Shown here in pieces: positions 1 through 6,106 of a stretch of 7,970 bases of DNA. The number at the start of each line of letters is the position of its first letter. Position 1 is the first letter of the stretch. The translations under genes were made by a program, and so were the position numbers. Source of the stretch: UBA7485 sp050945075 (GTDB lineage Bacteria > Bacillota > Clostridia > Eubacteriales > Eubacteriaceae); contig JBMNSG010000111.1 in the NCBI GenBank assembly GCA_050945075.1, forward strand, positions 1 to 7,970. Direction: 5' to 3'. The notes beneath the pieces were generated by a model that saw only the letters and a list, made by a program, of their open reading frames with translations, was not told the DNA's origin and made no database searches.

Positions 1-20
1 TTTAATAGGGTTAAACTTAA

Positions 21-644
21 ACCGGCTATCTTAACAAAAAGGAAACACGACTCGGAGAAGCTATAGAACGGATTGGCCATATTGACCGGACGGTCCATGC
101 AGATCTGTTTGAAGCGCTCGTCACTTCGATTATCGGCCAGCAGATTTCCGGTGTGGCACAGCGGACAGTGTGCGGCAGGCTTGAGGACAGAATCGGTACG
201 ATCACACCGGCTGCCATAAGCAGTCTGAGCAGAGATGAATTGAAAAGTCTGGGAATCAGTTATCGGAAGGCGGATTATATTCAGGGACTGGCTGCAAGCG
301 TCCAGTCAGGAGCATTAGACACTGGCCGTCTTTACGATCTGCCGGATGATGAGGTAATCAGCGAACTTTCTTCATTGAAGGGAATTGGTTCCTGGACGGC
401 AGAAATGATCATGATCTTCTGTATGCAGCGTCCTGATATTCTAAGCTATGGCGATTTCGGAATTCGCAAGGGCATGCGGATGCTGTACCGGCATAAGGAA
501 TTGACCGCAGAGCGGTTTAAAAGGTACCGGAAACGGTATTCTCCTTACGGAACAGTGGCAGGATTGTATTTATGGGCTATTGCCGGGGGAGCGATCCCGG
601 AGCTGAATGACCCGGGTGAAAAACAGACAGGAAACAGAAAGTGA
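21..644 (+). CDS. DNA-3-methyladenine glycosylase-like protein (AlkA/HhH-GPD family), 5' end broken or incomplete
   Basis: Base-excision repair glycosylase expected to remove alkylated purines. Family-like coding sequence can be read in one frame from base 21 to the TGA at 642-644. It includes FEALVTSIIGQQISG (108-152), the typical opening of the HhH-GPD fold, then the helix-hairpin-helix LKGIGSWTAEM (375-410) and the catalytic Asp in YGDFGIRKG (codon GAT at 453-455). The C-terminus (YGTVAGLYLWAIAGGAIPE) looks complete. The first canonical start in frame is GTG at 153, but that would discard the QQIS segment, so I do not believe it is the native start. Upstream of base 21 the frame is blocked by stops at 3, 6, 12 and 18, just where relatives have a short N-terminal YGE-type segment. 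The gene is therefore either a 5'-decayed pseudogene or affected by errors at the sequence edge. The family is confident; subfamily and activity are not. Confidence 0.82.
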   Translation, partial: TGYLNKKETRLGEAIERIGHIDRTVHADLFEALVTSIIGQQISGVAQRTVCGRLEDRIGTITPAAISSLSRDELKSLGISYRKADYIQGLAASVQSGALDTGRLYDLPDDEVISELSSLKGIGSWTAEMIMIFCMQRPDILSYGDFGIRKGMRMLYRHKELTAERFKRYRKRYSPYGTVAGLYLWAIAGGAIPELNDPGEKQTGNRK

Positions 645-1426
645 TGACTGAATACGAAAAAATGGTTCGAAATGAAATTTATAAAGCAACGGATCCGGAT
701 ATAAGCCGGAAACAAATGGTCACGGCAAAGCTGATCAGAAAATACAACAAGGTTAAACCAGCCAAGGCAAAGAAGCGCCTGAAAATCCTTAAAAAAGTAT
801 TTGGATTCTGCAGCGATCTTACAGTTGTGCAGTCGGATTTTCACTGTGACTGCGGTTTTAATATTTTCACACAGGGTCTGGCTGTGATCCACAGCAGCTG
901 TGTCTTTGAGGATACCAGTAGAATTGAGATTGGAGACGGAGCGGTGATCGGTTCCGGCACGGTTATGGCTTGTACCGGTTTTCCCCTGGATGCCGGATCG
1001 CGCCGACAGCTTATGAATCAGTCCCTGCCCATCATCCTGGGAAAGGATGTCTGGATCGGTGCCAATTGTACGATTCTGGGCGGGGTGACCATCGGAGATG
1101 GAGCTGTTATCAGGCCCGGTACTGTAGTGGCGGAAGATGTCCCGGAATGTGCAGTGGTTGCAGGAAATCCGGGTATCATTCAGCAGGAAGCTGCCGTATC
1201 AGGAAACAGCTTGGATAACAGTACTGATAATGGTGCAGACAACAGTACAGATAATAGTGCAGACAACGACACAGAAAGCAGTATGGACACCATCACTGGA
1301 TCTGAGCGGCCGGAGTCTCCTGAATCTGGTTTAACCGGAACAAACGAGAATGAAGAGAACCTGTTTGCAGACAAGCGGATGGATTCGGAAACGAAACTTA
1401 CCGTTATAAACGGACATTCAAAATAA
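644..1426 (+). CDS. Maltose/galactoside O-acetyltransferase-like hexapeptide-repeat protein with altered active site and acidic C-terminal tail
   Basis: Left-handed beta-helix acetyltransferase of the LacA/Maa group, which normally moves acetyl from acetyl-CoA to sugars in the cytoplasm. Residues 1-55 (MTEYEKMVRNEIYKATDPD...) match the N-terminal Mac helix domain, and residues 60-180 carry hexapeptide repeats including DVWIGANCTILGGVTIGDGAVI and the closing VVAGNPGII. Two features depart from the family. The catalytic His of the usual T-x-H-P-L-D motif is Phe113 (codon TTT at 980-982), and the usual Asn-Phe-Asn stretch is His-Ser-Ser (83-85). After residue 181 there is a tail of about 79 residues rich in Asn, Asp, Ser, Thr and Glu, far beyond the roughly 185-residue family length. 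ATG 644 overlaps the glycosylase stop (TGATG), so the two are translationally coupled; GTG 641 would add one Met. Fold is confident; enzyme activity is doubtful. Confidence 0.85.
   Translation: MTEYEKMVRNEIYKATDPDISRKQMVTAKLIRKYNKVKPAKAKKRLKILKKVFGFCSDLTVVQSDFHCDCGFNIFTQGLAVIHSSCVFEDTSRIEIGDGAVIGSGTVMACTGFPLDAGSRRQLMNQSLPIILGKDVWIGANCTILGGVTIGDGAVIRPGTVVAEDVPECAVVAGNPGIIQQEAAVSGNSLDNSTDNGADNSTDNSADNDTESSMDTITGSERPESPESGLTGTNENEENLFADKRMDSETKLTVINGHSK
1217..1288 (+). repeat. Three in-frame 24-bp tandem repeats in the acetyltransferase tail
   Basis: Three consecutive 24-base units (1217-1240, 1241-1264, 1265-1288) encode NSTDNGAD, NSTDNSAD and NDTESSMD. The first two differ at only a few bases and the third is more diverged. 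Because the unit is a multiple of three, copy-number change would alter tail length without shifting the frame. Confidence 0.85.
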
Positions 1427-1450
1427 AAAACGGCCTGATGGCCGTTTTTT
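1425..1450. terminator. Bidirectional intrinsic terminator between convergent genes
   Basis: Perfect 11-bp inverted repeat AAAAAACGGCC / GGCCGTTTTTT around a TGAT loop. It has a T-run on the plus strand and, by symmetry, on the minus strand. It begins within the stop codon of the plus-strand acetyltransferase gene and overlaps the stop codon of the minus-strand methyltransferase gene (1449-1451), so it serves both. Confidence 0.93.
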
Positions 1451-2039
1451 ATTTCTGTTTTCTGATACCGGAAAGAATGTAAATTTCACTGGTATCAATC
1501 ATGGTGTCAATGTCGAAAAGATTTTCGAAATAAGCGGATTCTGTTTCTACATTTTGAAGTCCTTCCGATACCTTTCGTACATGTTCTCCGGAATGACGGC
1601 TGTTTATCTTTTCTTTGGATTCGCTGTGAGCGATCATGAAGCGTCCGCCCGGTTTGATCAGCTCGTATAGTTTTTCTGCAAGCGCTTTTTTGTCCGGAAA
1701 ATGAGGATAGGCACTGTATATCAGAGCGAGATCGACCGGATCACAATTGAACTGGTAGAGATCTGCAGTTTCAAAGCTGACCCGTGGATCCAGACACTTT
1801 CTGCGGGCTTCTTCAATCATTTTGTCAGAAAGATCGATGGCGGTAATATGCTTCGGATTTTTATCCAGCAGGAAAGGAATCATTATCCCGGTTCCGGTCG
1901 CGATATCCAGAATTTCAGCATTTTCCGGAATATCAGCCATACCGAGAATAGTATGTATCTTATCCGGATTGTGGCTGGACATCTGATCCCATTGCGGAGC
2001 CATCCTGTTAAAAAAATCTCTGGTCTGTTGTGTATTCAT
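1449..2039 (-). CDS. Class I SAM-dependent methyltransferase (UbiE/Methyltransf_11-like)
   Basis: Cytoplasmic Rossmann-fold methyltransferase of 196 residues; the substrate is unknown. Motif I is ILDIATGTG (43-51), the acidic residue at the end of strand beta-2 is Asp69 in ITAIDLSDKM, and motif III is LIKPGGRFMIAHS (127-139). The IAHSESKEKIN stretch after strand beta-5 resembles a subgroup of Clostridia methyltransferases I recall, but I cannot assign a reaction. ATG at 2039 is preceded by GAGAGGA about 8 bases upstream. Only 12 bases separate it from the ECF S-component stop, so the two are one transcription unit, and the substrate may be the imported compound or something derived from it. 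The unit ends at the symmetric terminator overlapping its stop codon. Confidence 0.9.
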   Translation of the reverse strand: MNTQQTRDFFNRMAPQWDQMSSHNPDKIHTILGMADIPENAEILDIATGTGIMIPFLLDKNPKHITAIDLSDKMIEEARRKCLDPRVSFETADLYQFNCDPVDLALIYSAYPHFPDKKALAEKLYELIKPGGRFMIAHSESKEKINSRHSGEHVRKVSEGLQNVETESAYFENLFDIDTMIDTSEIYILSGIRKQK

Positions 2040-2051
2040 GCTGTATTCCTC

Positions 2052-2591
2052 TCAGTCTGTTTTCAATGAACGGGGAAACTGTACAACCCGGCTTTTTTCA
2101 AGTGCGTAGACGATAAGCGGAACGAATACCAGCTGCAGAATAATACCCGGCAGCCCGGTCACAAACGATGCGGTCAGGAAAGCCTGAAATCCGTACGCTT
2201 TACCGGCGATTCCGAAAAATACGGTGTTGGCAATACCGGAAACGGCACGTCCGGCCAGCATGGACAGGACAAGTGACAGATACAGGTTCTTTCTCAGTGA
2301 GCGGTACAGTAATCCTGAGACAGCACCGTAAGCGCCCAGCTCAAACATCATGGCAGTTCCGGTCGGGAACAGCGGCGGCATACCCGTGAGAACGGAAGAA
2401 ACAAGCGGGGTAATCAGCCCGCAGACCAGACCGTACTGCCACCCGAAACACAGCCCGCAGATCAGGACCGGAATGTGCATGGGCAGAAAGACAGTGCCTG
2501 CACCTACCATATGAAACAACTGTGGCAGGATAACGCCCATGGCCAGACAGAGTCCGGTTCCCACCAGATTTTTTGTTTTTGACTGCTGCAT
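2052..2591 (-). CDS. ECF transporter S component (substrate-binding membrane subunit), substrate unknown
   Basis: Integral membrane protein of 179 residues with about six hydrophobic segments, the size and layout of energy-coupling-factor S components that capture vitamins or related small molecules. Recognisable stretches are FLPMHIPVLICGLCFG (35-50), with Gly-rich turns following, and TGMPPLFPTGTAMMFELGAYG (69-89), typical of the ECF_trnsprt-type family. There are no EcfA ATPase or EcfT genes here, so it would be a group II system sharing a module encoded elsewhere. I chose ATG 2591 over ATG 2603 because GGAGG lies five bases before 2591, while the 2603 start would overlap that site. A terminator hairpin sits 30 bases upstream and the methyltransferase follows after 12 bases. 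I do not assign a vitamin. Confidence 0.88.
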   Translation of the reverse strand: MQQSKTKNLVGTGLCLAMGVILPQLFHMVGAGTVFLPMHIPVLICGLCFGWQYGLVCGLITPLVSSVLTGMPPLFPTGTAMMFELGAYGAVSGLLYRSLRKNLYLSLVLSMLAGRAVSGIANTVFFGIAGKAYGFQAFLTASFVTGLPGIILQLVFVPLIVYALEKSRVVQFPRSLKTD

Positions 2592-2621
2592 AAATACCTC
2601 CATCGGATCAATATGATTGCT

Positions 2622-2673
2622 AAAAAAATAACAGCTTTTGCTACTGATAAAGATATCAGGTCAAAAGCTGTTA
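2622..2673 (-). terminator. Intrinsic terminator between the YeiH-type gene and the ECF gene; possible attenuator
   Basis: On the minus strand a perfect 12-bp stem TAACAGCTTTTG / CAAAAGCTGTTA (2662-2673 with 2629-2640) is followed by a run of seven T (complement of 2622-2628). Within the loop a second stem, CTGATA / TATCAG, closes on a four-base loop. It lies 43 bases after the YeiH-type stop and 30 bases before the ECF start codon. It can therefore end the upstream unit, but the ECF gene also needs either readthrough or a promoter I could not identify. Confidence 0.88.
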
Positions 2674-2676
2674 TGT

Positions 2677-2693
2677 AAGCCCCGCAGGGGGTT
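2677..2693 (-). other. GC-rich small hairpin in the leader before the terminator
   Basis: CCCC / GGGG with a three-base loop (2680-2690), extendable across one mismatch by AA/TT, lies just upstream of the terminator stem on the minus strand. It could be a structured part of an ECF leader RNA. No known riboswitch consensus matched by eye. Confidence 0.4.
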
Positions 2694-2716
2694 ATATTCA
2701 TGAAATTGTTAAAATT

Positions 2717-3736
2717 TTACCATAATCCCATCGAATACTGCATGAGCAGATCCATTACTGTGATGGCAACCCAGCAGGTAAAGCCCAGTAAAATCGGTTT
2801 ACCGCCGGTTTTAACCAGGTGCACGATATTGGTATTAAAGCCGATAGCGGCCATAGCCATTATGATCAGGAATTTACTTGTCGCTTTCAGGAAGGCGATC
2901 AGCGCTGCCGGCAGTCCGAAGAAAGTCGTAACGACTGAAGCCAGAACGAAATAGAGGACAAACCAGGGGAATATTTTGCTTATGCTCACCTTGGGTGCGC
3001 CTTCTGATTCTTCTTCTTTTTCTTTTTTTCTGGTATTCCAGAATGCAAGGACCAGCGAGATGGGAATAATTGCCAGGGTTCTGGTCATTTTGACAATTGC
3101 AGCTGCCTGCAGTGTGTTGCTGCCGTGAATACCATCCCAGGCTGTCGCAGCCGCTGTAACAGATGAAGTATCATTGACTGCAGTTCCTGCAAAAATCCCG
3201 AAGCCTTCGTTTGAAAGCCCCAGCATCTGCCCGAGAGAAGGGAAGATCAGGGCAGCGATTACGTTAAACAGAAAGATTACACTGATTGCCTGAGCGACTT
3301 CCTCGTCGGAAGCGTCAATAACCGGAGCAGTAGCCGCGATAGCGGAACCGCCGCAGATTGAAGAACCGACGCCGATCAGTGTTGCCGTTTTCTGATCCAG
3401 CTTCAGGACCTTGTACATAATCCAGGCGGTAACCAGCGAGGTGGTAATGGTTACTATGATAATGGGCAGGGACTGCTGCCCTTTAGCCAGCACCTCTGAC
3501 AGATTCATCCCGAATCCGAGGAAGACAACTGCTGCCTGGAGGATTTTCTTTGATGTAAATTTGATACCGGGTTCAAAAGCATCACGCTTTTTCACCACCA
3601 GTGCCAGAACCATCCCGATGAGGATGGCGAATACAGGACCGCCGATAACCGGTACCAGTGTGCCCAGATACCATGCAGGTATTGAGACAGCCAGTGCCAG
3701 CAGCAGGCCGGGTCCCTTGCTCTTTATAAATTCCAT
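2717..3736 (-). CDS. YeiH/UPF0324-family membrane transporter (putative sulfate exporter family)
   Basis: Polytopic membrane protein of 339 residues, the usual length for the YeiH family (PF03601, Cons_hypoth698). These are commonly labelled putative sulfate exporters, though that function is weakly supported. Conserved stretches include VFLGFGMNLSEV (71-82), IGVGSSICGGSAIAATAPVI (121-140) and GTAVNDTSSVTAAAT (184-198). About ten hydrophobic segments are visible, interrupted by a charged loop RKKEKEEESEG (236-246). ATG 3736 has AAGGAG five bases upstream. It follows the lipoprotein gene by 39 bases and ends 43 bases before a strong terminator. The two probably share the promoter at 4366-4395. 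The substrate cannot be read from the sequence. Confidence 0.92.
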   Translation of the reverse strand: MEFIKSKGPGLLLALAVSIPAWYLGTLVPVIGGPVFAILIGMVLALVVKKRDAFEPGIKFTSKKILQAAVVFLGFGMNLSEVLAKGQQSLPIIIVTITTSLVTAWIMYKVLKLDQKTATLIGVGSSICGGSAIAATAPVIDASDEEVAQAISVIFLFNVIAALIFPSLGQMLGLSNEGFGIFAGTAVNDTSSVTAAATAWDGIHGSNTLQAAAIVKMTRTLAIIPISLVLAFWNTRKKEKEEESEGAPKVSISKIFPWFVLYFVLASVVTTFFGLPAALIAFLKATSKFLIIMAMAAIGFNTNIVHLVKTGGKPILLGFTCWVAITVMDLLMQYSMGLW

Positions 3737-3775
3737 AAGACTCCTTTTTCGGGACAGGCTGTGCTGACTTGTAGA

Positions 3776-4288
3776 TCAGTAAGCGCTGCAGTCCCGGTTC
3801 TGATTCATCAGCTCCTCGAAAAGAGCGGTGAATTCTTCCTGATTCAGACTGTCGGATGTCATTGATATTGTAAGTGTTTTTCCGAACTTCTCCTGTTCAA
3901 AAAAGGCACCGTAATAAACTTTCCCGTCCGAATCAAGTTTTCCGATTTTGTAGCTTCGGCCATCATACTCTTGTTCTGTATAAATGATTCCTTCAAGACC
4001 GGTTATATCATCTCCTGTACTTTCCGCAGTACGCAGTGTCAGACTGATGGTGCTGCTGGCAGTTTTGGTGTAAACAAAGCTGGCCAGATTCTCACCGATC
4101 ACGGTACACATGGTAAGCGTATAGCCTGCGTCTGATGGCAGCTGAGCCGGAGCGAACGAAAGAACGGCGGAAGCTGCTTCCGGTGTTTCATATTGAACAA
4201 TCGGGTTGGGCAGTTCACTGCTCTGTCCCGAAGAACAGCCGGTCAGCAAAAACAGACTTATTAAAACAAATACGACTGATTTTTTCAT
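3776..4288 (-). CDS. Small predicted lipoprotein of unknown function
   Basis: Residues 1-18 form a lipoprotein signal: MKK, a hydrophobic core VVFVLISLFLL and lipobox LTGC with the lipidated Cys18. The remaining 152 residues are soluble, with alternating beta-like stretches (YTLTMCTVIGENLASFVYT, TISLTLRTAE, KTLTISMTSDSLN) and an acidic helical end (EEFTALFEELMNQNRD). I recognise no domain. The length and strand pattern resemble small anchored extracytoplasmic proteins of Firmicutes. ATG 4288 is preceded by AGGGGG at a suitable distance. The gene is first in a minus-strand unit with the YeiH-type transporter 39 bases downstream, so a role beside that transporter is possible but is inference. 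Confidence 0.85.
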   Translation of the reverse strand: MKKSVVFVLISLFLLTGCSSGQSSELPNPIVQYETPEAASAVLSFAPAQLPSDAGYTLTMCTVIGENLASFVYTKTASSTISLTLRTAESTGDDITGLEGIIYTEQEYDGRSYKIGKLDSDGKVYYGAFFEQEKFGKTLTISMTSDSLNQEEFTALFEELMNQNRDCSAY

Positions 4289-4365
4289 GGTTCGCCCCCT
4301 GACTGAAGTTCATGTACCCTGAATCTGTTATGATTGTTGGTGAAAGCCAAAGTTGTTGCATATTT

Positions 4366-4395
4366 ATTATAATCGGTGAATTTGCGTACGGTCAA
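4366..4395 (-). promoter_or_regulatory. Sigma-A promoter for the lipoprotein/YeiH unit
   Basis: On the minus strand, TTGACC (complement of 4390-4395) and a perfect TATAAT (complement of 4366-4371) are separated by 18 bases. Transcription would start near 4359, leaving a 5' leader of about 70 bases before ATG 4288. Confidence 0.75.
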
Positions 4396-4435
4396 TTTAA
4401 TAAAAACGAAACAAATATTATCATTTATTATTTAT

Positions 4436-4454
4436 TGATAAGATGAGCTTATCA
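4436..4454. promoter_or_regulatory. Palindrome TGATAAG-N5-CTTATCA upstream of the tiny ORF
   Basis: Perfect 7-bp inverted repeat with a five-base centre in a very AT-rich stretch, ending 15 bases before the AAGGAG of the ORF at 4481. It could be a protein-binding operator or a short RNA hairpin. No T-run follows, so it is not a terminator. Confidence 0.45.
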
Positions 4455-4480
4455 GTAGTAATTTGATTAAGGAGAACGCG

Positions 4481-4546
4481 ATGCCGCAGATGAATAAGGG
4501 TGGAAAATTTATATTCGGTAAATCAAAAATCCGGGAAGAGTATTAA
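4481..4546 (+). pseudogene. 21-codon ORF, probable truncated head of an AbrB-like or related small protein gene
   Basis: ATG 4481 is preceded by AAGGAG six bases upstream and the ORF ends at TAA 4544-4546. The peptide begins MPQMNKGGKFIFGKSKIRE and stops two residues later. From memory, the GGK-F/Y-IFG-x-S-x-IRE opening resembles the N-terminus of a longer Firmicutes family (roughly 150-160 residues, with swapped-hairpin AbrB-like features). That recall is not verified. If right, the rest of the gene has been deleted, because no continuation is visible in any plus-strand frame before the terminator at 4577-4610. The alternative is a genuine basic micro-peptide. No convincing plus-strand promoter was found, though a palindrome lies upstream. 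Confidence 0.45.
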
Positions 4547-4576
4547 ACAGACAATCAAAGGCATACGTTCATCATC

Positions 4577-4610
4577 AAAAAACAGACACGGTTAAAAAAT
4601 ACCGTGTCTG
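4577..4610 (-). terminator. Intrinsic terminator of the DegV-PAP2 operon
   Basis: Perfect 10-bp stem CAGACACGGT / ACCGTGTCTG (4583-4592 with 4601-4610) with an eight-base loop. On the minus strand it is followed directly by six T (complement of 4577-4582). It starts six bases after the PAP2-type stop codon. Confidence 0.92.
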
Positions 4611-4616
4611 ACTATT

Positions 4617-5180
4617 TCAGATAATCAGGAAATAAAGAAGTGCTGCGGAGCAGATCGAACAGGCACTCCCCAGCAGCAGTTCCGGCAGGGTATGGCGTTT
4701 GAGCGTGATCGAACTCCAGAATATTGCAGCCAGAACCAGCAGTCCGGTCAGAAACCATGGACTGATCCACAGTGTCAAAACCGCTATGGGACCTGCAGTT
4801 GCCGATGCGTGTCCGCTGCTTTTGATGTGAAACACATAAGAAAAAACAGCAATCAGTGCACCGGTTATCAGGTAGGTCGAGTAAATCAGCAGTTCCATGG
4901 GCGTTCCATGGAGAATAAGAGTCAGGACCAGCCCCAGCAGATAACCGGCTACAGAGAGTATAACCGCCATTTTTCGTTCAGTGTTGCGGCCGCCCCGGTG
5001 AAGGACCGGAATGAACCGGCAGATCGGATAGGCCAGGACAGGCAGGATACTCAGGAAAAAGACAGCTTCCAGAGAAGCTGCCGGAGTCAGATAATCGTTC
5101 AGGAAAAGGATCAGAATAAAGACTGCCGCCATAACAGACGGAACAGTCAAGGTTCTGATGGTTTTCGCAAGCTTTAACAT
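4617..5180 (-). CDS. PAP2-superfamily membrane protein (phosphatase-like), partly degenerate motifs
   Basis: Membrane protein of 187 residues with about five or six hydrophobic segments. It has SSGHASATAG (121-130), matching the PAP2 SGH motif, and LKRHTLPELLLG (160-171), matching the His-containing third motif. Known relatives dephosphorylate lipid phosphates or isoprenoid pyrophosphates at the membrane. The Arg expected six residues before the motif-3 His is Ser157 (TCG), and the motif-1 K-x6-RP is not clearly present around RNTERK (65-70), so catalysis is uncertain. ATG 5180 lies inside the end of the DegV-type gene (7-base overlap), with GGGGAG about eight bases upstream within that gene, so translation is coupled. 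Context with a fatty-acid-binding protein suggests a lipid role. Confidence 0.78.
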   Translation of the reverse strand: MLKLAKTIRTLTVPSVMAAVFILILFLNDYLTPAASLEAVFFLSILPVLAYPICRFIPVLHRGGRNTERKMAVILSVAGYLLGLVLTLILHGTPMELLIYSTYLITGALIAVFSYVFHIKSSGHASATAGPIAVLTLWISPWFLTGLLVLAAIFWSSITLKRHTLPELLLGSACSICSAALLYFLII

Positions 5181-6058
5181 CGCTCATCTCCCCAGAAGAA
5201 CAGCGCTACAGTCCCGGGTCCGGTATGACTGCCGATCGTGGTTCCAACGCTGTTGATTTCAATATCACCCGTAATATTCGGGAATAGTTCTTTTATTTTA
5301 CCTGCTACAACTCCGGCATCCTCCGGACATCCAGCCTGTGAGATATAGCATTTTCCGTTGTAGCTCAGACCTCCGCGGGCATGTTGTTCCATCATGCGGA
5401 CCATTTCGTCGATGACTTTTTTCTTGCTGCGGACTTTCTTGCGCGGAACCAGGCGTCCGTTTGCGTCCATGTTCAGAAGCGGGCAGATGCCCAGTTTGGT
5501 TCCGAACCAGCCGGAAGTTTTACTGATTCTACCGCCTTTGATGTAACTGGTTAAATCTGTGGAGAAAAACCAGTGATGCAGCTGCAGCTTGTGCTTTTCT
5601 GTCCAGACAAGCAGGTCTTCAAGGGACGCTCCGGAATCTCGCAAATCAGCCAGTGTATCCATCAGCAGTCCGTAACCGGAAGAAGCTCCCAGCGAGTCTT
5701 CGATAAAAATCCGTCTCTGCGGATATTCCCGGAGCAGCTTCTTTCTGGCAATATTTGCTGAATTGATGGTACCCGACAGACCGCTTGACAGGCAGACATG
5801 CAGAATATCTTTTCCTTCTTCCAGGAAAGGTCTGAAATAATCTTCATACTCTTCAGGGTTTACCTGAGAGGTGCCGGTATCTGCGCCATCAGCCATAGCC
5901 TGGTAAAACTTTGAAAATGGAACTGATTTACCCAGATCGTCTTCATAAGTTTTTCCGTTCAGGGAATAATGAAAGCAGATATAGTGAATATCCCGTTTTT
6001 TAAAATGGTTCTCAGATAAATCTGCAGTGGAACAGCAGCTTAATATATAATCGTTCAA
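5174..6058 (-). CDS. DegV family protein (FakB-type fatty acid-binding protein)
   Basis: Cytoplasmic protein of 294 residues, the standard DegV length. Studied members (FakB) hold a fatty acid for phosphorylation by the kinase FakA, feeding acyl-phosphate to phospholipid synthesis. Signature elements are the opening SCCSTADLS (7-15), the TGTSQVNP loop (61-68), CLSSGLSGT (89-97), GGRISK (175-180) and the C-terminal IGSHTGPG (275-282). No FakA is in the window, which is usual because one kinase serves several FakBs. The start is TTG 6058: no ATG precedes the conserved opening, and a GAGAG site lies upstream. It is the first gene of an operon with the PAP2-type protein, driven by the promoter at 6143-6171, with palindromes between promoter and start. 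Confidence 0.93.
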   Translation of the reverse strand: MNDYILSCCSTADLSENHFKKRDIHYICFHYSLNGKTYEDDLGKSVPFSKFYQAMADGADTGTSQVNPEEYEDYFRPFLEEGKDILHVCLSSGLSGTINSANIARKKLLREYPQRRIFIEDSLGASSGYGLLMDTLADLRDSGASLEDLLVWTEKHKLQLHHWFFSTDLTSYIKGGRISKTSGWFGTKLGICPLLNMDANGRLVPRKKVRSKKKVIDEMVRMMEQHARGGLSYNGKCYISQAGCPEDAGVVAGKIKELFPNITGDIEINSVGTTIGSHTGPGTVALFFWGDERC

Positions 6059-6084
6059 AGATCTCTCGCTTTCGGTGTGTATAC

Positions 6085-6097
6085 CCGGAATATCCGG
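6085..6097. promoter_or_regulatory. Palindrome CCGGA-ATA-TCCGG in the DegV leader
   Basis: Perfect 5-bp inverted repeat with a three-base centre, between the DegV promoter and its TTG start. It could be an operator half-set or a leader hairpin; no regulator can be assigned. Confidence 0.35.
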
Positions 6098-6106
6098 AAA
6101 GGTTAC

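Noticed and set aside
26..217. Minus-strand ORF of 63 codons
   Set aside because: It lies antisense to the conserved HhH-GPD coding segment, has no family-like content and no good ribosome site.
545..892. Minus-strand ORF of 115 codons
   Set aside because: Antisense shadow across the glycosylase/acetyltransferase junction, both of which have recognisable domains.
1217..1288. CRISPR-like repeat
   Set aside because: The units are directly adjacent without spacers, in frame and inside a coding region, so they are a protein repeat.
1180..1374. Minus-strand ORF with repeated Leu-Ser stretches
   Set aside because: It is the antisense reading of the acidic tail repeats, so its low complexity follows from the repeat and is not evidence of a gene.
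2604..2716. Assignment of the ECF leader to preQ1 or THF riboswitch
   Set aside because: The conserved sequence blocks of those classes are not present by eye; only generic hairpins can be supported.
4692..5177. Plus-strand ORF of 161 codons antisense to the PAP2-type gene
   Set aside because: Composition is unlike a real protein (rich in Gln, Arg and Asn, with no hydrophobic pattern), while the opposite strand encodes clear membrane segments and PAP2 motifs.
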